A DNA stretch of 17,171 nucleotides. It comes from Paracoccus sp. (in: a-proteobacteria) (GTDB lineage Bacteria > Pseudomonadota > Alphaproteobacteria > Rhodobacterales > Rhodobacteraceae). Location of the stretch: assembly GCA_018056045.1 (NCBI GenBank), contig JAGPGI010000011.1, positions 1 to 17,171 on the forward strand, given 5' to 3'. Of the stretch, positions 6,406-12,672 are shown piece after piece. Position 1 is the first letter of the stretch. Every line of letters begins with the position of its first letter. The position numbers were made by a program, and so were the translations under genes. The notes under the pieces were generated by a model. It worked only from the letters and a program-made list of their open reading frames with translations, ran no database searches and was not told where the DNA came from.

Positions 6406-7487
6406 ACCTTCGCCTCGGTCTCAAGCAGCGACCGCTTGCGCGCGATCCCCCAGCGATAACCCGAAAGCGCGCCATCGCTGCGCACGACGCGGTGACAGGG
6501 GATGGCCACCGCGATCTGGTTCGCCGCGCAGGCCTGCGCCACGGCCCGCACCGATTTCGGCCGGCCGATGCGGCGAGCGATCTCGGCATAGGACACGGTC
6601 TGCCCCGGCGGCACCTGCCGCAAGGCCTGCCAGACGCGTTCCTGAAAGGCGGTGCCGCGAATGTCCAGCGGCAGCTCGAGCCCGATCCCCGGCGCCTCGA
6701 CAAAACCGATGACCCGCGCCACCAGCGCCTCGAAGGCCGCGTCACCGCCGATCAGCCGCGCCTGCGGAAAACGGTCCTGAAGATCGCGCAGCAGCGTCTC
6801 GGGATCGTCCCCCAGCGCGATCGCGCAGATCCCCCGCGCGCTTTGTGCCACAAGGATCGCCCCCAGCGCGCATTGCGCCAAGGCAAAGCGGATCTCGGCG
6901 TCGCGGCCGCCCCGGCGATAGTCTGACGCGGTCATGCCCAGCACCGCGTCCGCGCGCTCATAGAAACGGCTGTTCGAGCTGAAACCGGCATCATAGATCG
7001 CCTCGGTCACGCTGCTTTCACCCCCGCTCAGCCCGGCACGCAGCCGCCGCGCCTGATGCGCCGCGCCCCAAGCGCGCGGAGTCACGCCGGTCACAGCCTT
7101 GAACTGGCGGTGGAAATGATGCGCGCTCAGGCCGACGCGGCGGGCCAGATCGGCCAGTTTCGGCGGCGCCTCGGCGGCCTCGATCAGCCGGCAGGCCTCG
7201 GCGATCAGCACGGCATTGGCCTCGGCCGGGGTTTGCCGCCGGGGATGGCAGCGCCGGCAAGGGCGAAAGCCGGCCGCCTCGGCAGCATCGGGGCCGGGAT
7301 AAAAGGCGACATTAGCGGGCTTGGCCGCGCGCGACGGGCAGGACGGGCGACAATAGACGCCGGTGCTGCGCACGGCATAGACAAAGCGGCCATCCTGGGC
7401 GGCATCTCTGGCAAGCACGCTTTGCCAGCGGGGATCAAGTTCGGTCGGAATGGGATGCGCGTTCATGGCTTGGTCCTCGTCAGTCAT
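6402..7487 (-). CDS. ada: Ada, bifunctional O6-methylguanine-DNA methyltransferase and transcriptional regulator
   Basis: A 361-residue suicide repair protein and activator of the adaptive response. Domains in order: Ada zinc domain with C46, C50, C77 and C80 (the first is the methyl-phosphotriester acceptor); AraC-type helix-turn-helix at about 92-190 with FHRQFKAVTGVTPRAW; a linker; and the methyltransferase domain with the acceptor cysteine C331 in IPCHRVV and the closing GYRWGIARKRSLL. All key cysteines are present, so it should be fully functional. The start is the ATG at 7487, 6 bases after GAGGA (7494-7498). An ATG at 7493 touches that site, and one at 7466 has its own GAGGA, so a shorter or longer N-terminus is possible. 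It faces alkB tail to tail and is divergent from the flavin/cytochrome operon. Confidence 0.95.
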   Translation of the reverse strand: MTDEDQAMNAHPIPTELDPRWQSVLARDAAQDGRFVYAVRSTGVYCRPSCPSRAAKPANVAFYPGPDAAEAAGFRPCRRCHPRRQTPAEANAVLIAEACRLIEAAEAPPKLADLARRVGLSAHHFHRQFKAVTGVTPRAWGAAHQARRLRAGLSGGESSVTEAIYDAGFSSNSRFYERADAVLGMTASDYRRGGRDAEIRFALAQCALGAILVAQSARGICAIALGDDPETLLRDLQDRFPQARLIGGDAAFEALVARVIGFVEAPGIGLELPLDIRGTAFQERVWQALRQVPPGQTVSYAEIARRIGRPKSVRAVAQACAANQIAVAIPCHRVVRSDGALSGYRWGIARKRSLLETEAKV

Positions 7488-7493
7488 CAGCAT

Positions 7494-7498
7494 TCCTC
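7494..7498 (-). promoter_or_regulatory. Ribosome binding site for ada
   Basis: On the minus strand the bases read GAGGA. Six bases separate it from the ATG at 7487, whereas the ATG at 7493 directly abuts it. The spacing favours 7487 as the start. Confidence 0.5.
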
Positions 7499-7694
7499 AA
7501 GACCATAGGCCGGCCCGGCCCCGGCCCCACTCCGATCCTTGCTTTCAAATCGCGCGGGCATCCGGTGCAGCCGGCTTGAAGAAACGCTGATTCTCGCGTA
7601 ATGTAAGGCTCTGCCATAAAAGCAACTTTCGACCACCCAGGGTTCATGTTCGGCGCAATCCCGCGCCCGATCAACCTGTGATGTGGCGGTGGCG
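7499..7694. other. Intergenic gap between divergent ada and the flavoenzyme/cytochrome operon
   Basis: About 200 bases carry no convincing gene. It starts with a GC-rich tract (7509-7530, repeats of ccggcc) on the ada side and becomes AT-richer from about 7570 to 7630, where the candidate rightward promoter lies. Promoters for both directions must be here. No terminator hairpin with a T-run and no clear inverted-repeat operator were seen. Confidence 0.6.
7576..7604 (+). promoter_or_regulatory. Candidate sigma-70 promoter of the flavoenzyme/cytochrome operon
   Basis: In the ~207-base gap between the divergent ada and the OYE-type gene, TTGAAG (7576-7581) and TAATGT (7599-7604) are spaced by 17 bases. 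The -35 element matches 4 of 6 and the -10 element 3 of 6 consensus bases. Transcription would start near 7611, leaving a leader of about 80 bases. The surrounding stretch is the most AT-rich part of the gap. No operator palindrome was identified in it. Confidence 0.3.
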
Positions 7695-9116
7695 ATGAAT
7701 CCCGACAGCTCCTTTCCGCATGAGGAAAACGCGCGCGTCATCTTTGAGCCGCTCGGTTTTCGCAACCTGACGATCAAGAACCGCATCCTGCGCTCGAACA
7801 TCTCGGGGACCTTCGACGACTACGACGGCCATGGCGGCCATGCCCGCCTGAACTGGGAGGAGAAATTCGCCCGCGGCGGCGTCGGCGCCATCCTGACCTC
7901 GTTCACGCCGGTGGCGGTGCGCGGGCGCATCCTGACCCGCTATGCGATGATCGACCATGACGACAAGATCCCGTTCTGGCGGGCGGTCGGCGCGCGGGTC
8001 CACGAACACGACTGCAAGCTGATCATGCAGCTGTCGCATTCCGGCCGCCAGCAGGATCTGGGCGGGGTCGAGAACCTGCACCGCAAGGCGCTCAGCTCGA
8101 CCGGCAAGCGCGATTATTTCCACGGCATCCTGTGTCAGGCGATGACCCGGCCCGAGATCGCCGAGGTGGTCGACCAGTTCGCCCAAGGCGCCCGCCGCGC
8201 GCGCGAAGCCGGGCTGGACGGGGTCGAGCTGCATGGCGCCAACGGCTATCTGATCACGCAATTCCTGTCCTCGGGGATCAATGACCGCGCGGACGAATAC
8301 GGCGGCGATTATCAGGCCCGCGCGCGTTTCGTCCTGGAGATCATCCGCGCCATCCGCGCCGAGGTCGGGCCGGATTTTCACCTGCAGATGAAGATCAACG
8401 GCGAGGATCACAACAACTGGCTTTACCCTTGGCAAAAGCGCGGCAATTCGCTGGACGAGACGCTGAAGATCTGCCGGCTGCTTCTGGATGACGGCAAGGG
8501 GGTGGACGCGTTCCATATCTCGTCCGGGGCGACGTTTCCGCATCCGCGCAACCCGCCGGGCGATCTGCCGATGCGCGATCTGGCGCGCTGGTATGACGGC
8601 ATGATCAGCCAGGGCACGCGGGCAGGCTTCAACCACGCGATCTTTTCCAACCGGGCGACGGCGGCGGCATTCCGCGCCTTTTGGCGATGGCGGCGCGGCA
8701 AGGTGATCGAGGGCATCAACCTGCCCTATGCCCGCGCCATCCGCGAGGCGGTCCACGCTGTCGACCCCACCGTGCCGGTGATCTGCACCGGCGGCTTTCA
8801 GCATGCCGACGCGATTGCCGGGGCGATCCGGGCGGGCGATTGCGACGCGGTCTCGATCGCGCGGCCGCTGATCGCCAATAACGACCTGCCCCATATCCTG
8901 CGCCGCGCCAATGGCCCCGAGCCGGTCCGCGAATGCAGCTATTGCAACAAATGCCTGATCAACGATCTGGAAAACCCGCTGGGCTGCTATGAGGTCAGCC
9001 GCTTTCCCGGCGCCACCTTCGAGGAACGCTATGACGCGATGATCGCCGAGGTGATGTCGGTCTTTCGCCCCTCGGTCTTTGCGGATCACGACACCAGCCG
9101 CGAGGTGCAATCATGA
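7695..9116 (+). CDS. OYE-type FMN oxidoreductase with Fe-S cysteine cluster
   Basis: A 473-residue TIM-barrel flavoprotein of the old yellow enzyme/NADH:flavin oxidoreductase family. Seen: EPLGFRNLTIKNRILRS at the N-terminus, QLSHSGRQ, HGANGYLITQFLS with the following R-x-DEYGGD, and ICTGGFQ plus SIARPLI for FMN phosphate binding. Near the end C-x2-C-x2-C-x10-C (CSYCNKC to LGC) should hold a 4Fe-4S cluster, in the spacing style of trimethylamine dehydrogenase. The C-terminal NAD/FAD domains of 2,4-dienoyl-CoA reductase are absent. Such enzymes reduce activated C=C bonds or pass electrons from FMN to Fe-S. No signal peptide, so cytoplasmic. The start is uncertain: ATG 7695 is used, but GTG 7683 and 7689 are in frame. 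Its TGA overlaps the first cytochrome's ATG (ATGA), making it the lead gene of the operon. Confidence 0.88.
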   Translation: MNPDSSFPHEENARVIFEPLGFRNLTIKNRILRSNISGTFDDYDGHGGHARLNWEEKFARGGVGAILTSFTPVAVRGRILTRYAMIDHDDKIPFWRAVGARVHEHDCKLIMQLSHSGRQQDLGGVENLHRKALSSTGKRDYFHGILCQAMTRPEIAEVVDQFAQGARRAREAGLDGVELHGANGYLITQFLSSGINDRADEYGGDYQARARFVLEIIRAIRAEVGPDFHLQMKINGEDHNNWLYPWQKRGNSLDETLKICRLLLDDGKGVDAFHISSGATFPHPRNPPGDLPMRDLARWYDGMISQGTRAGFNHAIFSNRATAAAFRAFWRWRRGKVIEGINLPYARAIREAVHAVDPTVPVICTGGFQHADAIAGAIRAGDCDAVSIARPLIANNDLPHILRRANGPEPVRECSYCNKCLINDLENPLGCYEVSRFPGATFEERYDAMIAEVMSVFRPSVFADHDTSREVQS

Positions 9117-10783
9117 GCGACAAGAACGACCCGCTGTCGCCCGTCGAGCAGGCCGTGCGCAAGCGCCGCCGCTGGGTCTGGGCGCTCCTGATCGCGGTGC
9201 TGGCGTGGCTCGTCTATTGGCTGGTCGCGGTCAACCAATATGTCGTTGCGCAGAAATCCGAACAGGACCATTTCCTGCATGGCTCGATCGGGGCCGAGAC
9301 CGCCAGCGGCCTGCCCTCTTGGGTGTTCAAGGCCCTGCCCGAGATCTATCGCGACAAGCTGGGCGATGAGGGCTGGGGCCGCTTTGGCCTGATCACCCGT
9401 GACGGCGACGACCTGCCCATCGGCATCTCGCGCCGGGTGGTGACGGGGGTCGAGCGGGTCTGGTTCAACTGCTCGCTTTGCCATGTCGGCAGCTACCGCC
9501 TGCCCGGCAGCGACCGGCAATATCTGATCGCGGGGGCGCCCTCGAACAACCTGCGCCTGCAGGAAATGATCGTATTCCTGATCGAGGCCGGGCGCGATCC
9601 CGGCCTGACCCCCGATGCGCTGATGCAGGGCATCAAGGCCGCCGGCGGCGATCTGAGCTGGCCCGAGCGGCTGATCTATCGCCATCTGGCCTTTCCGCGC
9701 GTCAAGGACAGATTGCAATGGGTCGGCGAGCGCCTTGCCTTCATCGACCGGCAAGAGCCGTGGGGGCCGGGCCGCGTCGACACGTTCAACCCCTACAAGG
9801 CGATCCAGTTCAACTTTCCCATGGATCAGGCGCATATCGGCGCGGCGGCGCTGAACGGCGCCTCGGACTATCCGGCGATCTGGCAGCAGAACCCGCGCGA
9901 GGGGATGAACCTGCATTGGGATGGCAACAACGATTCCGTGGCCGAGCGAAACCTCTCGGCCGCGCTGGGGGCCGGGGTCACCCCGATCACCGTGGACCGC
10001 GCCGCCATCCGGCGGGTCGAGGACTGGATGCGCCACCTGCCCGCGCCGCGCTTTCCCGGCCCCGTCGACGCCGCCAAGGCCCGGCAGGGCGAAGCCTATT
10101 TCGCCCGGTTTTGCGCCGCCTGCCATGGCCGGGGCGTGCCGCTGGAGGATGCCGAAACCCGCGCCAGCGCCGGTGCGGCGGGTCTGGACTGCGCCGCCCC
10201 GCACCCCCCGTCGGCCAGCTATTCCGAATACCGCGCCGCAGCCGCCCCAGCCGCGAACGAGGTCCCGCCCGCCCCCTATGGCGAGGGGGACTTCGCCTAT
10301 GTCCCCGCCCGGCCCTATGATTACGACCGGGGCCGTTACCCCTGCCTTGGCCGGACCGTCCCCTTGGCGCGGATCGGCACCGATCCGGGGCGCTGGAATT
10401 CCTACACCCGCGAATTCGCCGCCGCGCAGAACCTGCTTTATGCCGGCTATCCCTGGCGCTTTCACCGTTTCAGAAAGACCGATGGCTATGCCAATCACCC
10501 GCTGGACGGGATCTGGGCGCGCTCACCCTATCTGCATAATGGCTCGGTCCCGACGCTGCGCGACCTGCTGGAACCGACGCAGGCCCGGCCGGCGCTGTGG
10601 TATCGCGGCTCGGACGAGCTGGATCTGGACCGGGTCGGCTACCGTTCGGACGCGGCCGCGCCAGGGCGGCTGTCGCCCTATGACACCGCCCGGCCCGGCA
10701 ATTCCAATTCCGGCCACGACTATGGCGTCCACCTGAGCGACGACCAGAAGGCGGCCCTTGTTGAATACATGAAAACGCTATGA
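9113..10783 (+). CDS. Membrane-anchored diheme c-type cytochrome, RoxA-like (first of three)
   Basis: A 556-residue protein: a cytoplasmic basic N-terminus, one membrane helix at about 22-41, then a periplasmic domain. There are two c-heme sites, C120-S-L-C123-H124 and C334-A-A-C337-H338. Between them are WGPGRVDTFNPYKAIQFN (217-234) and LHWDGNNDSVAERNLSAALG (267-286). After the second heme comes LDGIWARSPYLHNGSVPTL (464-482). These blocks place it in the RoxA (rubber oxygenase)/diheme peroxidase-like branch, whose characterised members cleave polyisoprene or oxygenate fatty acids. Its own substrate is unknown. Cysteines at 360 and 411 are extra and could form a disulfide. GAGGTG lies 5 bases before the ATG, which overlaps the OYE stop; its own TGA overlaps the next start. 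Diheme identity is firm; oxygenase activity is inferred. Confidence 0.9.
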   Translation: MSDKNDPLSPVEQAVRKRRRWVWALLIAVLAWLVYWLVAVNQYVVAQKSEQDHFLHGSIGAETASGLPSWVFKALPEIYRDKLGDEGWGRFGLITRDGDDLPIGISRRVVTGVERVWFNCSLCHVGSYRLPGSDRQYLIAGAPSNNLRLQEMIVFLIEAGRDPGLTPDALMQGIKAAGGDLSWPERLIYRHLAFPRVKDRLQWVGERLAFIDRQEPWGPGRVDTFNPYKAIQFNFPMDQAHIGAAALNGASDYPAIWQQNPREGMNLHWDGNNDSVAERNLSAALGAGVTPITVDRAAIRRVEDWMRHLPAPRFPGPVDAAKARQGEAYFARFCAACHGRGVPLEDAETRASAGAAGLDCAAPHPPSASYSEYRAAAAPAANEVPPAPYGEGDFAYVPARPYDYDRGRYPCLGRTVPLARIGTDPGRWNSYTREFAAAQNLLYAGYPWRFHRFRKTDGYANHPLDGIWARSPYLHNGSVPTLRDLLEPTQARPALWYRGSDELDLDRVGYRSDAAAPGRLSPYDTARPGNSNSGHDYGVHLSDDQKAALVEYMKTL

Positions 10784-11208
10784 ACAGGCATCAATCCATC
10801 AGCCGCTGGAAGCTGCGACATGCACTGATCGTCTGGCTGGGGATCGTCCTGAACATGGGTTTCGTGATCCCGCTGCTCTTCGCGCCGGTCTGGTTACTGG
10901 ACCTGTTCGGATTGCGGGTCGAGCCGCTGATCTGGACGCAGTTCGCGGGGCTCCTGCTGGCCATCATCTCGGTCTTCTATATCCCGGCGACCATCGATAT
11001 CGACCGCTACCGGATCTTTGCCTGGCTGTCGGTCTTCCCGTCGCGCAGCTTTGGCGTCCTGTTCTTTTCATTCATGGTTTTCCTTGCCCATCAGCCGGCC
11101 GCCTTCCTTCTGGGGGTGGCGCTGGACGGCGGCATCGGCATCGCCTCGCTGTGGTGCCTGATCCGCATCGTCACGCTGGAGCAAGAGATCGCGGAGGGTG
11201 ATGGCTGA
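10780..11208 (+). CDS. Small four-helix membrane protein of unknown function
   Basis: A 142-residue hydrophobic protein with about four membrane helices: residues 15-35 (HALIVWLGIVLNMGFVIPLL), 52-70 (IWTQFAGLLLAIISVFYIP), 84-104 and 108-128. Between the helices lie a DIDRYR loop and a SVFPSR loop. No heme or quinone motif is certain. I do not recognise a named family. The ATG overlaps the previous stop (ATGA), and its TGA shares one base with the next ATG. It therefore sits inside a co-translated set between two membrane-anchored cytochromes. A role as a membrane partner that links the cytochromes to the quinone pool, or as an assembly factor, is plausible but unproven. Confidence 0.8.
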   Translation: MNRHQSISRWKLRHALIVWLGIVLNMGFVIPLLFAPVWLLDLFGLRVEPLIWTQFAGLLLAIISVFYIPATIDIDRYRIFAWLSVFPSRSFGVLFFSFMVFLAHQPAAFLLGVALDGGIGIASLWCLIRIVTLEQEIAEGDG

Positions 11209-12665
11209 TGCGGTGGGCACGTATCCTGCAGACCCTGCTTGTGGTTCTGGTCGTCGGCGGGCTTGGCGGCTGGCTGATGCTGTTTCGCCCGGTGCCGCAA
11301 AAGCCGGGCCATGACCTTGCCGCGATCTTCAACCACGGTTCGATCGGGAATGAGGAAACCCAGGGGCTGCCCTATTGGATCTGGCGCGTGCTGCCGCAGG
11401 TATTTCCCGATCTTTTGCCGGGAAATGGCGACGGCTACGCGGCCTTTGGCGTCCACTGGCAGCGCGGCGCGGAACTGCCGGTCGGCTTTTCCAGGATGAC
11501 GCTGGGGGTCGTTCCCCGCGTGGCGCCCAACTGCGCCTTTTGCCATCAGGGCAGCTATCGGCTGTCGCCCGCAATGCCCGCGCAGCTGGTCAGCGCGGGC
11601 GCCGGGACGCGGGTCGATGTGCAGGCCTATCTGCGCTTTCTCAGCCGCGCCGGGCAGGACCCACGCTTTACGTCAGAGAGGCTGATGGAGGAAATCAACG
11701 CCATCGCCGATCTGCCGCTATGGGAACGCATGCTTTACCGCCATGCGCTGATCCCGGCGACGCGCAAGGCGCTGCGGGATCTGGCCGCGGGTTTCCGCTG
11801 GACCGAGACCCGCCCGGATTGGGGGCCGGGGCGGATCGATCCCTTCAACCCGGTCAAGTTCGCCAATCTGGGCCTGCCCGATGACGGCACCATCGGCAAT
11901 TCGGACATGATGCCGCTTTGGGCGCTTGGCCCCGTTGCCAGCGACGCGAACGCCATCCGCGCGATGCATTGGGACGGGCTGATGACCGACCTGCATGAGA
12001 CCGTTGTCGCCGGGGCCATCGGCGACGGCATGAGCTGGCAAAGCTATCCGCGCACCAAAACCAATCTGGCCCGGATGGAGGAATTCATCCGCGTCCAGAC
12101 CCCGCCCCCCTCGCCCTTCCGCAGCGATCTGGCCCCGGGCGATCCCTTTCGGGTCGATGCGGCCGAGGTGCAGGCCGGCCACCGGATCTATGCCCGGCTT
12201 TGCGCCGATTGCCACGAGCCGGGCGGGCAGCGTTTCCGCCAGCCGATCCCGGCGGCGGAAATCGGCACCGACCGCCACCGCCTTGACATGTGGACCGCCG
12301 CCGCCCGCGACCGCTATGCCGGGCATGAAGAGGGCCATTCCTGGGGCTTCAGGTCATTTCGCAAGACCGAAGGTTACAGCGCCGTCAACCTGACCGGGCT
12401 TTGGCTGCGCGGGCCCTATCTGCATAACGGCTCGGTCCCCAGCCTGCGTGCCCTGCTGATGCCTCCGGACCAGCGGCCAAGGACCTTCCTGCGCGGCAGC
12501 GACCTGATCGACCCCGAAAACGGCGGCTTCCGTCCCGATCCGGGCAGCCCCGGCTGGCTTTACGACACCACCCTGCCCGGCAATGGCAATGGCGGCCATC
12601 CGTGGGGGACCGACCTGCCCCCTGCCGAACGCGACGCCCTTCTGTCCTATCTCAAGACATTATGA
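11208..12665 (+). CDS. Membrane-anchored diheme c-type cytochrome, RoxA-like (second of three)
   Basis: A 485-residue paralogue of the first cytochrome, with an N-terminal membrane helix at about 7-26 and a periplasmic body. Heme sites are C109-A-F-C112-H113 and C332-A-D-C335-H336. Shared blocks include FNHGSIGNEETQGLPYWIWR near the start (compare LHGSIGAETASGLPSWVF in the first paralogue), WGPGRIDPFNPVKFAN (205-220) and LRGPYLHNGSVPSL near 410. The HWDGNN block of the first paralogue is HWDGLM here, and the long insert after heme 2 is missing. The pocket therefore probably differs, and an electron-transfer or different-substrate role is possible. GGAGGG (11193-11198) lies 9 bases before the start, which shares one base with the preceding TGA. 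The third cytochrome starts 7 bases after its stop. Confidence 0.9.
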   Translation: MRWARILQTLLVVLVVGGLGGWLMLFRPVPQKPGHDLAAIFNHGSIGNEETQGLPYWIWRVLPQVFPDLLPGNGDGYAAFGVHWQRGAELPVGFSRMTLGVVPRVAPNCAFCHQGSYRLSPAMPAQLVSAGAGTRVDVQAYLRFLSRAGQDPRFTSERLMEEINAIADLPLWERMLYRHALIPATRKALRDLAAGFRWTETRPDWGPGRIDPFNPVKFANLGLPDDGTIGNSDMMPLWALGPVASDANAIRAMHWDGLMTDLHETVVAGAIGDGMSWQSYPRTKTNLARMEEFIRVQTPPPSPFRSDLAPGDPFRVDAAEVQAGHRIYARLCADCHEPGGQRFRQPIPAAEIGTDRHRLDMWTAAARDRYAGHEEGHSWGFRSFRKTEGYSAVNLTGLWLRGPYLHNGSVPSLRALLMPPDQRPRTFLRGSDLIDPENGGFRPDPGSPGWLYDTTLPGNGNGGHPWGTDLPPAERDALLSYLKTL

Positions 12666-12668
12666 GGA
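12664..12668 (+). promoter_or_regulatory. Ribosome binding site that decides the start of the third cytochrome
   Basis: GAGGA overlaps the stop of the second cytochrome and lies 4 bases before the ATG at 12673. The frame is open 90 bases further upstream, but that part is inside the preceding gene. This site and the membrane helix immediately after the ATG fix the start. Confidence 0.65.
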
Positions 12669-12672
12669 TCAC

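Noticed and set aside
7537..7550. Possible Ada box (minus strand ATTTGAAAGCAAGG) upstream of ada
   Set aside because: It contains the GCAA element, but the AAT element and spacing of the E. coli Ada operator are not matched, so I do not claim it.
7671..9110. 479-codon antisense frame over the OYE gene
   Set aside because: It mirrors a strongly recognised flavoprotein on the other strand, and its own translation has no recognisable domain.
9086..10498. 470-codon antisense frame over the first cytochrome
   Set aside because: The sense strand carries two heme motifs and conserved blocks; the antisense product is low-complexity.
12583..12672. Thirty-codon upstream extension of the third cytochrome frame
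   Set aside because: It overlaps the end of the second cytochrome, has no ribosome binding site, and would bury the membrane anchor. The ATG at 12673 with GAGGA and an immediate membrane helix is clearly better.
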